Positions 9,398-17,881 of a DNA stretch of 64,000 nt are shown here, one piece after another. Within the stretch, counting starts at the first letter, position 1. Every line of letters begins with the position of its first letter. The stretch covers positions 248,001-312,000 of the forward strand of contig NZ_BMVM01000005.1 of the NCBI RefSeq assembly GCF_014650715.1. The letters are read 5' to 3'. The translations under genes and the position numbers were made by a program. The notes under the pieces were generated by a model. It was given only the letters and a program-made list of their open reading frames with translations. It was not told where the DNA came from and did no database searches. The stretch comes from Streptomyces bluensis. GTDB taxonomy: Bacteria > Actinomycetota > Actinomycetes > Streptomycetales > Streptomycetaceae.

Positions 9398-9441
9398 CAC
9401 TTCCTCCGTGCGGTCGTTCACTCCGGGTGGGGGTGGTCGCC

Positions 9442-10776
9442 ATGGCGATCCGTACGTTCGGACCCAATGCCGTCGACTGGGAAGAGCGCATCGACCTGAA
9501 CCGGCTGCGCACGGAGCGCCTGTCCCGGCTGCACAGCGCGCTGAACGACTCCTCGCTCGGAGCCGTGCTCAGCTTCGACTTCGCCAACATCCGCTACATG
9601 TCCGCGACCCATATCGGCACCTGGGCCATGGACAAGCTCATCCGCTTCGCACTGCTGGTGCGCGGTGGCCGGCCCATCGTGTGGGACTTCGGCTCCGCCG
9701 CCCGCCACCACCAGCTCCACAACCCCTGGCTGGACCACGGCGACGGCACGGAGGGCCCGCCGAGCGGCGCCCGCGCGGGCATCTCCACGCTCCGGGGAGC
9801 CTTCCACCCGGACGCCGGCATCGCCGAGGACGTCGCCGCCAAGATCGCCGCCGAGCTGCGCGAACACGGCCTGGCGAACGAGCCGTTGGGCGTCGACCTC
9901 GTCGAGATGCCGATCCTCATGGCACTGCGCGCCGAGGGCATCGACGTCGTCGACGGCCAGCAGGTCTTCCTCGCCGCGCGCCGCACCAAGACCCGCGACG
10001 AGATCTCCCTGCTCACCCAGGCCTGCGCGATGGTCGACGCCGCCTACGAGGAGCTGTACGGCTTCCTGCGCCCCGGCGTCCGCGAGAACGAGTGCGTCGG
10101 GCTGGTCAGCAAGGTTCTGTACGACCTGGGCAGTGAGTACGTGGAAGGGGTCAACGCGATCTCCGGGGAGCGCTGTTCACCGCACCCGCACGTCTACAGC
10201 GACCGCCTGATCCGCCCCGGCGACCCCGCCTTCTTCGACATCCTGCACAGCCACCTCGGCTACCGCACCTGCTACTACCGCACGTTCGCCGTCGGCAGCG
10301 CCTCCACCGCACAGCGCGACGCGTACGTCCGCTGCCGTGAGTACATGGACCAGGCCCTCGCCCTGGTGCGGCCGGGCGCCACCACCGCCGACATCGTCCA
10401 GGTGTGGCCGCGTGCCGAGGAGTTCGGGTTCCCCGACGAGACGGCGGCCTTCGCCCTCCAGTACGGCCACGGGGTGGGCCTGTCGATCTGGGAGAAGCCC
10501 GTCTTCAGCCGTCTCGTCTCCCTGGACCATCCCGAAGTCCTCGAAGAGGGCATGGTGTTCGCGCTGGAGACGTACTGGCCCGCCGCCGACGGCTGGTCGG
10601 CGGCGCGCATCGAGGAGGAGGTCGTCGTCACCGCCGACGGCTGCGAGGTCATCACCCGGTTCCCGGCGGAGGAACTCCTGGTCGCGGGCCGCAGGTACTG
10701 GACGGTCGGCGGCGCGCTCAACACCCGCCGCGAAACCCAGTCCCACCTCAACACCCTGGGCGACGGGGGCACCTGA
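9442..10776 (+). CDS. M24-family (pita-bread fold) hydrolase/lyase with altered metal site
   Basis: About 444 residues. It has a creatinase-like N-domain (SFDFANIRYMSATHIG) and a C-terminal pita-bread domain. The expected M24 ligands are the first Asp (FFDILHSH), His (YGHGVGLSI), Glu (EEGMVFALETYW) and Glu (ARIEEEVVV), all present. The second Asp of the usual DxTRTF is replaced: the sequence reads CYYRTF, putting Cys there. So it may not be a normal dinuclear peptidase; creatinase and DMSP lyase DddP are relatives with other chemistry. It could be active on a non-peptide substrate. Its TGA overlaps the ATG of the E1 alpha gene (TGATG). Confidence 0.8.
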   Translation: MAIRTFGPNAVDWEERIDLNRLRTERLSRLHSALNDSSLGAVLSFDFANIRYMSATHIGTWAMDKLIRFALLVRGGRPIVWDFGSAARHHQLHNPWLDHGDGTEGPPSGARAGISTLRGAFHPDAGIAEDVAAKIAAELREHGLANEPLGVDLVEMPILMALRAEGIDVVDGQQVFLAARRTKTRDEISLLTQACAMVDAAYEELYGFLRPGVRENECVGLVSKVLYDLGSEYVEGVNAISGERCSPHPHVYSDRLIRPGDPAFFDILHSHLGYRTCYYRTFAVGSASTAQRDAYVRCREYMDQALALVRPGATTADIVQVWPRAEEFGFPDETAAFALQYGHGVGLSIWEKPVFSRLVSLDHPEVLEEGMVFALETYWPAADGWSAARIEEEVVVTADGCEVITRFPAEELLVAGRRYWTVGGALNTRRETQSHLNTLGDGGT

Positions 10777-11759
10777 TGAGGACTCAGGTACGGGAACTCC
10801 TCGCGCTGTACGAGCAGATGGTCCTGGTGCGGCGGACGGAGAAGGCCGCCCACGACCTGTTCCTGTCCGGACTGGTGAAGGGCACCACGCACCTGGCCGC
10901 CGGGCACGAGGCGATCGCGGTCGGGGCGAGCGCGGCCCTGCGCGACGACGACTATGTGTTCGCCACCTACCGGGGCCACCACCACGCCCTCGCCCGCGGC
11001 GCGACGCCGCAGGAGTGCCTCGCCGAACTCATGAGCAGGGCCACCGGGCTGTGCCGGGCCAAGGGCGGCTCCATGCACCTCACGAAGGCCGCGACGGGCA
11101 TGCTCGGCTCGTACGCCATCGTGGGCGCCCACCTCCCGATGGCCGTCGGCGCGGCCTGGTCGGCCCGGCTGCGGGGGACCGGCCAGGTCGCCGTGGCGTT
11201 CTTCGGGGACGGCGCCACCAACATCGGCGCCTTCCACGAGGCGCTCAACCTGGCGGCGGTGTGGAAGCTGCCGGTGCTGTTCGTCTGCGAGAACAACCTG
11301 TACATGGAGTACACGCCCATCGCCGACGTCACCGCGGTCGCGCGGCCGGCGGCCGACCGGGCGTCCGCCTACGGCATCCCGGGCGAGGTCGTCGACGGCA
11401 ACGACGTCGTGCTCGTCCGGGAGGCGGTGTTCCGGCTGGCGGAGCGGGCCCGGACAGGAGACGGGCCCGCTCTGCTGGAAGCCGAGACCTACCGCCACTT
11501 CGGGCACAGCCGGGCCGACCCCGCGACGTACCGGCCGGCCGAGGAGGTCGAACGGTGGCTGGGGCGCGACCCGCTGGACATCGCACGCGGACGGCTCACC
11601 GAGCTGGGGGTGCCCGCGGGGACGCTCGCCGACGCGGACGAACGCGCACGTGACGTCGTACAGCGGGCTGTCGACGCCGCGAAGGCCGCGCCGGGCCCCG
11701 ATCCGCGTGAGGCGCTGACCGACGTGTGGGCGGACGGAGGAGCGGAATGGCGGACGTGA
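10776..11759 (+). CDS. ThDP-dependent 2-oxoacid/acetoin dehydrogenase E1 alpha subunit
   Basis: A 327-residue E1 alpha. The ThDP-Mg motif is GDGATNIGAFHEALNLAAVWKLPVLFVCENN. TYRGHHHALARG and GLCRAKGGSMHL match the active-site His and substrate loops of acetoin/branched-chain E1 alpha. The start overlaps the previous stop (TGATG), and the 3' end overlaps the beta gene by 13 bases, so both are co-translated. No E2 or E3 gene lies nearby. It could use a housekeeping E2/E3 or act alone in acyloin cleavage or decarboxylation. Confidence 0.93.
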   Translation: MRTQVRELLALYEQMVLVRRTEKAAHDLFLSGLVKGTTHLAAGHEAIAVGASAALRDDDYVFATYRGHHHALARGATPQECLAELMSRATGLCRAKGGSMHLTKAATGMLGSYAIVGAHLPMAVGAAWSARLRGTGQVAVAFFGDGATNIGAFHEALNLAAVWKLPVLFVCENNLYMEYTPIADVTAVARPAADRASAYGIPGEVVDGNDVVLVREAVFRLAERARTGDGPALLEAETYRHFGHSRADPATYRPAEEVERWLGRDPLDIARGRLTELGVPAGTLADADERARDVVQRAVDAAKAAPGPDPREALTDVWADGGAEWRT

Positions 11760-12757
11760 TCGACGGCCGGCCGGTCACCGAGCGGCAGATCACCTACCGG
11801 GAGGCGGTCGCCGAGGGCATCGCACGCGAGATGCGGCGGGACCCGGCGGTCGTGTGCCTCGGCGAGGACATCGGAGCCGCGGGCGGGGTGTTCAAGACGA
11901 CGGTCGGGCTGCGAGAGGAGTTCGGGCCCGAGCGGGTGTGGGACACGCCCATCTCCGAACAGGCGATCGTGGGCGCCGCGATGGGGGCCGCGATGACCGG
12001 GATGCGCCCGGTGGCCGAGATCATGTTCTCCGACTTCCTCGCCTGCTGCTGGGACTACCTCGCCAACGAGATCCCCAAGGTGCGCTACATGACCGGTGGC
12101 CAGGTCACCGTGCCGCTCGTGGTGCGCACCGCGAACGGCGGCGGGCTCGGCTTCGGCGCCCAGCACTCGCAGGCCACGGAGAACTGGGCGCTCACCATCC
12201 CCGGCCTGAAGATCGCCGCACCGTCCACGCCCGCCGACGTGATCGGCATGATGGCCGCGGCGATCCGCAGCGACGACCCGGTGGTCTTCTTCGAGCACAA
12301 GGGACTCCTGGCGTCCAAGGGCGCGCCCCCGCCGCCGGAGCACGTCGTCGAGCTGGGCCGCGCCGCCGTGGTCCGCGAAGGCGGTGACGTCACGCTCGTC
12401 GCCCTCGCCTCGATGGTGCCGGTCGCGGTGCGGGCCGCCGGCATCCTGGCCGGGGAGGGCATCGAGGCGGAGGTCGTGGACCTGCGCTGTCTGGTGCCCC
12501 TGGACATGAGCACCGTACTCGCCTCACTCGCCCGCACCTCGCGGCTCGTCACCGTCGAGGAGAACCCGTACCAGGGCGGCTGGGGCGGCACGCTCGTCTC
12601 GGTCGTCGCCGACGAGGGGTTCGGCCTGCTCGACGCGCCGGTCAGGCGGGTGGCGGGGGAGTGCGTCCCGCTGCCGTTCGCCGACGCACTGGAGGAGCGG
12701 GTGATCCCCACCGTCGACAAGGTCGTGGCGACCGTCCGCGCTCTGGCAGCGTACTGA
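11747..12757 (+). CDS. ThDP-dependent 2-oxoacid/acetoin dehydrogenase E1 beta subunit
   Basis: A 336-residue E1 beta with the transketolase pyrimidine-binding domain (GEDIGAAGGVFKTT, active-site Glu in DTPISEQAIVG) and C-domain (VVDLRCLVPLDMSTV, VTVEENPYQGG). The ATG at 11747 has GGAGGAG about five bases upstream, inside the 3' end of the alpha gene. Together with the alpha subunit it makes a complete heterotetrameric E1. The genes immediately downstream are an amidohydrolase, a bicupin and an SDR rather than E2/E3, so the oxidised product is probably peculiar to this operon. Confidence 0.93.
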   Translation: MADVIDGRPVTERQITYREAVAEGIAREMRRDPAVVCLGEDIGAAGGVFKTTVGLREEFGPERVWDTPISEQAIVGAAMGAAMTGMRPVAEIMFSDFLACCWDYLANEIPKVRYMTGGQVTVPLVVRTANGGGLGFGAQHSQATENWALTIPGLKIAAPSTPADVIGMMAAAIRSDDPVVFFEHKGLLASKGAPPPPEHVVELGRAAVVREGGDVTLVALASMVPVAVRAAGILAGEGIEAEVVDLRCLVPLDMSTVLASLARTSRLVTVEENPYQGGWGGTLVSVVADEGFGLLDAPVRRVAGECVPLPFADALEERVIPTVDKVVATVRALAAY

Positions 12758-12842
12758 CCCCCGACCGCTGCCAAGGGGCCCACGCCCCCAAAGCCGTACC
12801 CCCCACCCGCACCCCGTACCGCACACCCTGGGAGGAAGGGCG

Positions 12843-14204
12843 ATGACCCACCGGATGCTTCTGCGCTCGGGCCACGTCGTGACGATGGACCCGGCCATCG
12901 GGGACCTGCCCCGGGGCGACGTCCTCATCGAGGACGGGAAGATCACGGCGGTCGAGCAGCGCATCGACGCCGACGTGGACGCCGAGGTCCTCGACATGAC
13001 CGGGAGGATCGTGATCCCCGGCTTCGTCGACACGCACCGCCACACCTGGGAGACACCCATCCGCGGCTGTGCTCCCGACGCCACGCTGGACGACTACTTC
13101 GTCGACGTCCTCGACACGTTCGCACCCGTCTACACCCCCGAGGACGTGTACGCGGGCAACCTCGCGGGCACCCTGGAGTGCCTCAACGCGGGTATCACCA
13201 CGCTCGTCGACTGGTCCCACATCAACAACACGCCCGAACACCCCGACGCCGCCCTCCAGGCCCTCACCGAGACCGGCATCCGCGCCCAGTACGCCTACGG
13301 CAGCGCCAACACCTCGCTCTCCGACTACTGGTTCGACAGCGGGATCGTGATGCCGGGCGACGACGTGCGCCGTATCCGCAGCACGTACTTCGCCTCCGAC
13401 CGCGGCCTGCTGACGATGGCCCTGGCCACGCGCGGCCCCGGCTTCTGCACGAACGACGTCGTCACCGCCGAGTGGGGTCTGGCCCGCGAACTCGGCATCC
13501 CCCTCACGGTGCACGTCGCGATGGGACGGCTGGCCGGCCGCTTCGGCATGGTCAAGCAACTCCACGGCCTCGGCCTGCTCGGCCCCGACACGACCTACGT
13601 CCACTGCTGCTACCTCAGTGAGGAGGAGTGGCGGATGGTCGCCGACAGCGGCGGCACGGTCTCCGTCTCCCCCCAGGTGGAGACCCAGATGGGACACGGC
13701 TGGCCGCCTGTGATGCAGGCGATCGAGCACGGGCTGCGGCCTTCCTTGAGCATCGATGTCGTCACCACCGTGCCCGGCGACATGTTCACCCAGATCCGCG
13801 CCGCCTTCGGCGCCGAACGGGCCCGCGTCAACGCCGACTGCTGGCAGGCCAACCTGCCCGTCCCCGACACCATGTTGACGGCACGTCAGATGCTGGAGAT
13901 CGCCACACTCAACGGCGCGCACGTGGCCGGCCTGGAGGACCGCACCGGCTCGCTCACCCCCGGCAAGCGGGCCGACGTGGTCGCCCTCGACGCCACCGCG
14001 CTCAACATGGCTCCGGTGCACGACGCGGCGGCCGCGGTCACCCTCAGCGCGGACGTGTCCAACGTGGACACCGTCATCGTCGACGGCGTGATCCACAAAC
14101 GCGACGGCCGGCTGCTCGCCGACGTGGGCCGCGCCCGCCGCCTGGTCGAGGAGTCACGCGACCGGCTGGTGGCCGCCACGGAGGCGAGGAAGCGGCAGAC
14201 ATGA
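12843..14204 (+). CDS. amidohydrolase/deaminase (atrazine chlorohydrolase-TrzN-like)
   Basis: A 453-residue amidohydrolase of the cytosine-deaminase-like group. It has HxH in VDTHRHTWE, metal His in LTVHVAMG, His in TTYVHCCYLSEEE and Asp in LSIDVVTTVPGDMF. The C-terminal GSLTPGKRADVVALD closes the beta domain. Family members deaminate or dechlorinate N-heterocycles such as guanine, 8-oxoguanine and s-triazines. GGGAGGAAGGGCG before the ATG is a strong ribosome-binding site. Its stop overlaps the bicupin start (ATGA), and it is separated from E1 beta by about 85 bases. The operon context argues for catabolism of an imported N-containing compound. Confidence 0.9.
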   Translation: MTHRMLLRSGHVVTMDPAIGDLPRGDVLIEDGKITAVEQRIDADVDAEVLDMTGRIVIPGFVDTHRHTWETPIRGCAPDATLDDYFVDVLDTFAPVYTPEDVYAGNLAGTLECLNAGITTLVDWSHINNTPEHPDAALQALTETGIRAQYAYGSANTSLSDYWFDSGIVMPGDDVRRIRSTYFASDRGLLTMALATRGPGFCTNDVVTAEWGLARELGIPLTVHVAMGRLAGRFGMVKQLHGLGLLGPDTTYVHCCYLSEEEWRMVADSGGTVSVSPQVETQMGHGWPPVMQAIEHGLRPSLSIDVVTTVPGDMFTQIRAAFGAERARVNADCWQANLPVPDTMLTARQMLEIATLNGAHVAGLEDRTGSLTPGKRADVVALDATALNMAPVHDAAAAVTLSADVSNVDTVIVDGVIHKRDGRLLADVGRARRLVEESRDRLVAATEARKRQT

Positions 14205-15121
14205 CCAACCACCTGGTGCGACACGCCGCCGAGGCGCCCCCACTCCCGTACGACAGCGGCGGTTTCCGGCGCTGGGCCGTCATCGGCGAGGAGGACGGCA
14301 GCGTCCACACCGGCTTCGGACTGTGCGACCTGCGGCCCGACGGCGCGGTGGGCGCCCACGTCCACTCGTACGAGGAGAGCTTCCACATCCTCTCCGGGTC
14401 CGTGGTCCTCGATGTGCCCGACGGCTCGTACCTCCTCGAAGAGGGCGACTACGGGCTGCTCCCGACGGGCGTGCCGCACGCCTGGCGCGGCGCCGGGGAC
14501 GCCGTCGCCCGCTGGGCCGACATGCTCGCGCCGGTGCCGCGGGCCCGCTACGGGTACGACACCCAGACGGTGCCCGCGCTGCCCGAACGCGAGCCGGTGC
14601 GGATCGACGTGCGCGACCCGCGCACCCGCTCGTACGGCCACTTCGAGCCCGCTCAGATGGACCCCGGGAAACAGTCCCAGGATCTCCTCGCCGTGTCCGC
14701 GAGCATGCGCACCGCGCTCCTCGTCTACAGCGGGATCACGGTGAAGATGATGGTGGACAGTGACCTGGGGGCGGTGGCCTCGACCATGTTCATGGTGCGG
14801 TACGCGCCCGACGGGGTCGCGGGCACGCACGACCATCCCTTCGAGGAGACGTATCTGATCCTGGAAGGGCAGGTCAACGCCATCTTCGACGGTGAGACCT
14901 ACCGGCTCGGCCCGGGCGACACGGCCTGGGCGGGCGCCGGTTGTGTGCACGGCTTCTCCAACGCCGGTGACACGCCCGTGCGCTGGCTGGAGACGCAGGC
15001 GCCGCAGCCTCCGCCGCGGCATGCGTACCGGTTCACCAGGGACTGGGACTACCTGCGGGAGACGTTGGGGAACCCGGGGACGCCGGAAGCGAAGCAGGGC
15101 ATGCCGGAAGGGAACTCATGA
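14201..15121 (+). CDS. bicupin (two cupin domains)
   Basis: A 306-residue protein with two cupin barrels. Domain 1 has VGAHVHSYEESFHILSGSV and domain 2 has VAGTHDHPFEETYLILEGQV, both with the HxH...E metal pattern, and both end with a GD..wipaG-type second motif (EEGDYGLLPTGVPHAW; GPGDTAWAGAGCVHGF). The architecture resembles (S)-ureidoglycine aminohydrolase and related ring-opening or isomerising bicupins. It starts at ATG 14201 inside the amidohydrolase stop, and its own stop overlaps the following SDR start. It probably binds the operon's pathway intermediate with a divalent metal. Confidence 0.85.
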   Translation: MTNHLVRHAAEAPPLPYDSGGFRRWAVIGEEDGSVHTGFGLCDLRPDGAVGAHVHSYEESFHILSGSVVLDVPDGSYLLEEGDYGLLPTGVPHAWRGAGDAVARWADMLAPVPRARYGYDTQTVPALPEREPVRIDVRDPRTRSYGHFEPAQMDPGKQSQDLLAVSASMRTALLVYSGITVKMMVDSDLGAVASTMFMVRYAPDGVAGTHDHPFEETYLILEGQVNAIFDGETYRLGPGDTAWAGAGCVHGFSNAGDTPVRWLETQAPQPPPRHAYRFTRDWDYLRETLGNPGTPEAKQGMPEGNS

Positions 15122-15801
15122 GCAGCGTGGTCGTCATCGGCGGTACGTCCGGGATCGGCCGGGAGATCGCCCGGCACCGTGCCGGGCGCGGCGACGAGGT
15201 CGTCCTCACCGGACGCGACGCGCACCGGGCCGACACCGTCGCCAAGGAGGTCGGCGCGGCCCTGGGCCTCGGCCTCGATCTGTCCAGGCCGCACGAGATC
15301 GCCGGAGCGCTCACGGAGGTGGGCCGCGTCGACCACCTGGTGCTCGTCGGAGTCTCCCGCGACGACAACCGCGTCACCGAGTACGACATCGACGCGGCCA
15401 TCCACCTCGTCACCCTCAAGCTGGTCGGCTACACGGAGGTCGTGCACGCGCTGCGGCCACGGCTGCACGACGACAGCGCCATCGTGCTGTTCGGGGGCCA
15501 GGCGAAGGAGCGGCCGTACCCGGGCGCCACCACCGTGGCCACGGTCAACGCGGGCGTGACCGGCCTTGTGCACACCCTCGCCACCGAACTCGCCCCGGTC
15601 CGCGTCAACGCCGTCCACCCGGGCGTCGTCGGCGACAGCCCCTTCTGGTCGGACAAGCCCCACGAGGCCCTGATCGCCAGGACACCGACGGGCCGGCTGG
15701 CCACCATGCGGGACGTGGTCGACGCGGTGGACTTCCTCCTCGGCAACCGCTCGGTCAACGCGGTGAACCTGAGCGTGGACGGGGGCTGGCTGCTGCGCTG
15801 A
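15118..15801 (+). CDS. short-chain dehydrogenase/reductase
   Basis: A 227-residue SDR, slightly short. It has VVIGGTSGIGREIARH for nucleotide binding and LTGRDAHR after beta-2, which favours NADP. The usual catalytic YxxxK is not obvious: the expected helix region reads GATTVATVNAGVTGL, where Tyr and Lys are missing. NNAG is also absent (LVLVGVSRDDN). The fold ends normally (VNAVNLSVDGGW). It may be a divergent or non-catalytic SDR. It overlaps the bicupin by ATGA and is the last gene of the operon. Confidence 0.85.
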   Translation: MSSVVVIGGTSGIGREIARHRAGRGDEVVLTGRDAHRADTVAKEVGAALGLGLDLSRPHEIAGALTEVGRVDHLVLVGVSRDDNRVTEYDIDAAIHLVTLKLVGYTEVVHALRPRLHDDSAIVLFGGQAKERPYPGATTVATVNAGVTGLVHTLATELAPVRVNAVHPGVVGDSPFWSDKPHEALIARTPTGRLATMRDVVDAVDFLLGNRSVNAVNLSVDGGWLLR

Positions 15802-15839
15802 CGGCGCCCCCGCGGCGCACCCGTTCGCGCGGAACTTGT

Positions 15840-16484
15840 TCACTCGGCGCGGTGAAGACAGTCCTCGGCCGCCTTCTTGTCCAGCGCGACCCGCACCAAC
15901 GCGGCGGCCAGGACGGCCGGTTCGGTGTCACCGGCCTGCCGCACCAGCTTCTCGGGATCGTCGGGGAGGTCCAGCCGGCGGGCGCCGGACAGGGCCTTCT
16001 CGTCGAGATACGGGGCCACTTCCGGCCAGACCCGCTGAACCTCCCGCAGGAAGATGGCGACGCCGGCCGGGCCCATGCCGGGCACCTCCCGCAGCAACCG
16101 GCCCAGTTCGCCCGTGTCCCCGTCGGCCTCCTTCCGCAGGCGCCGCAGGTCTCCTCCCCAACGCTCCGCCACCAGCTCCGCACCCTCGCCGAGCTGGGTG
16201 GCCGTGCGCTCGTCGTACCGCCGGTAGCCGCCACGGCCCAACGCGTCCACCCGTTCCTGCCAGGTGGCGTCCGCCATGTGGCGCGGATCGCGCATCCCGG
16301 CGTCGTACAGGGCCCGCGCGGCCTCGACGGCGACCGAGCTGCGGATACGGGCACTCAGCAGACAGGCCAGGACGAGCAGGCGGTACAGCGGCTGCGGGGT
16401 GTCCTTGAGCCGGATGCCCGCATCCTCGGCGTACGTGTGGCCCTGCGTGGCGATGAGTTCCTCGACAATCCGGTCCTGGTCCAT
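15840..16484 (-). CDS. endonuclease III-like HhH-GPD protein
   Basis: About 214 residues. The segment VPGMGPAGVAIFLREV is a helix-hairpin-helix as in Nth/MutY-type glycosylases. The helical frame before it (LYRLLVLACLLSARIRSSVAVEAARAL) corresponds to the N-terminal bundle. The catalytic Lys of Nth and the C-terminal four-Cys iron-sulfur loop are not seen, so base-excision activity is uncertain. ATG 16484 is preceded by AGAGGA. It belongs to a left-reading set with DUF3140, Dps and a WhiB-like gene, a stress-type context. Confidence 0.8.
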   Translation of the reverse strand: MDQDRIVEELIATQGHTYAEDAGIRLKDTPQPLYRLLVLACLLSARIRSSVAVEAARALYDAGMRDPRHMADATWQERVDALGRGGYRRYDERTATQLGEGAELVAERWGGDLRRLRKEADGDTGELGRLLREVPGMGPAGVAIFLREVQRVWPEVAPYLDEKALSGARRLDLPDDPEKLVRQAGDTEPAVLAAALVRVALDKKAAEDCLHRAE

Positions 16485-16515
16485 GGTTCCTCTCCCTTCC
16501 ACACTGCTGCCGTCG

Positions 16516-16854
16516 CTACTGCGGCGGCTTGAGCGGGTCGTGGCCCAGGGTCATCAGCCGGTGGCGGCGGTCGGTGTCCTCGGCCTCGGGCTCGCCCTCC
16601 TCGTCCTGCTGCGCGGTGACCTCGTCCACCACCTCGTACATCACGCGGATGTCGGCATCGGTGAGGTCCGTGCGCCGCTTCTGCAGGATCGCCAGGACGT
16701 GCCGCCCGGTGGGCGTACCCGCCCGTTCCGGCACCGGTTCGGTCTCCTCGTCCGCGTCGCGGACCCGCAGCCAGGCCGCCAGTTCCTGTGAGGTCATGTT
16801 CACCACGCGGTGGAACTCGTCCCACAGCGCGTCGAGTTCAAGGGCGTCGGTCAT
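16516..16854 (-). CDS. DUF3140 domain protein
   Basis: A 112-residue acidic protein. MTSQELAAWL and GTPTGRHVLAILQKRRTDLTDADIRVMYEVVDEV are the conserved DUF3140 core, a small helical domain with a possible SAP-like DNA-binding fold. The C-terminus is charged and disordered (QQDEEGEPEAEDTDRRHR). An AAAGGGG site lies before the ATG. DUF3140 proteins accompany DNA-end or stress-related genes in actinomycetes; the function is unknown. It lies between the HhH protein and Dps on the same strand. Confidence 0.8.
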   Translation of the reverse strand: MTDALELDALWDEFHRVVNMTSQELAAWLRVRDADEETEPVPERAGTPTGRHVLAILQKRRTDLTDADIRVMYEVVDEVTAQQDEEGEPEAEDTDRRHRLMTLGHDPLKPPQ

Positions 16855-16889
16855 GGGTGCCCCTTTCGTGGCGCGGTCCGGTGCCGGTT

Positions 16890-17372
16890 TCAGCCCTCGC
16901 GCGGCCAGTCCTCGGCCTGGAACATCCAGCGCTGCTTCTCCAACTCGGCGGTGAGGGAGATCAGCAGGTCCTGGGTGACCCGGTCGGAGTGCTCGGTCGT
17001 GTCGATCCGGGTGCGCAGCCGCCCGATCGCCGTCTCCAGCGCCTCGACGAGGAGCCGTACGACCTCGGTGTCCCGCAGCCACCCGTCCTTCGGGCTCTGC
17101 AGGGCGAACCGCGTCGCGACGGTCTCCGGGCGGCCGTCGGGTGCGACGCCGAGTGCCGCCGCGCGCTCGGCGACCGTGTCGGCGTACGAACGGGCCGTGG
17201 CCACCACCTCGTCGAGCTGGAGGTGGATCGAGCGGAACCTCGGGCCCACGATGTTCCAGTGGGCCTGCTTGCCGATGAGTGAGAGCCCCAGCAGGTCCAC
17301 CAAGGTGTCCTGCAGGGCCTCCCCGGTGGCCCGGAGGGCGGGCTCGGGGAGCGTGCTCGTCACTGCTGTCAT
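16890..17372 (-). CDS. dps: Dps-family DNA-protection/ferritin-like protein
   Basis: A 160-residue four-helix-bundle protein. The Dps ferroxidase signature is visible: KQAHWNIVGPRF with its His, then HLQLDEVVATARSYADTVAERAAALG supplying Asp and Glu. A C-terminal helix (LEKQRWMFQAEDW) matches the actinomycete group. Dps dodecamers store iron and shield DNA from oxidants in the cytosol. Its ATG overlaps the stop of the WhiB-like gene (ATGA), so its translation is probably coupled to that regulator. Confidence 0.92.
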   Translation of the reverse strand: MTAVTSTLPEPALRATGEALQDTLVDLLGLSLIGKQAHWNIVGPRFRSIHLQLDEVVATARSYADTVAERAAALGVAPDGRPETVATRFALQSPKDGWLRDTEVVRLLVEALETAIGRLRTRIDTTEHSDRVTQDLLISLTAELEKQRWMFQAEDWPREG

Positions 17373-17647
17373 GGCGCGTTACTCCTCGTCGTCTCGTACC
17401 GGGCGGTGTTCCCGGCGGGCCTGGCGGAACGGAGCAGCGCGGCGCGTTCCTCCTCGCACAGGCCGCCCCACACACCCGCCGTCTGCCCGCTGCTGAGCGC
17501 CCAGGTCAGGCACTGGCGGATCACCGGGCAGCGGGAACAGATGTGCTTGGCGGCGGCGATGTCCCTGAGAGCCGGACCCGAGGTGCCCACGGGGAAGAAC
17601 AGATCGGGGTCCTCTCCTGCGCAGGCCGCACTCCACAACCACTCCAT
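17369..17647 (-). CDS. WhiB-like iron-sulfur transcription factor
   Basis: A 92-residue Wbl protein. Four Cys ligate a [4Fe-4S] cluster: WSAACAG, then CSRCP and IRQC. The GVWGG turn follows (TAGVWGGLCEEER) with a short basic tail. ATG 17647 (MEWLWSAAC) is the usual family start; the frame is open further upstream but without similarity. Wbl proteins bind sigma factors and sense redox or NO. Its stop overlaps the Dps start, an arrangement that couples a redox-sensing regulator to an iron/DNA-protection protein. Confidence 0.93.
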   Translation of the reverse strand: MEWLWSAACAGEDPDLFFPVGTSGPALRDIAAAKHICSRCPVIRQCLTWALSSGQTAGVWGGLCEEERAALLRSARPAGNTARYETTRSNAP

Positions 17648-17881
17648 GCGGGCGCGGGTGCCCCGGAGCGGTGGGTGAAAACACGGCATTCGGCAGGGGA
17701 ATGCCATGACGGTGCGCGCCCTGCCCGAGCGCACACCGGCATCCGCGCCGTCACTTCACAGAACTCACACGGAGCCCCGCCGAACCTTTAAGTCTCAAGC
17801 GTTACGCTCACAGGAGTCGAGTGGCCGGGAGCGGCCCACCCGCGGTGCCACTCGTTCCCCCACCAGGCACAGGAGAACGGC

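Noticed and set aside
10776..12757. Complete 2-oxoacid dehydrogenase complex
   Set aside because: No E2 (lipoyl) or E3 gene follows; the next genes are unrelated.
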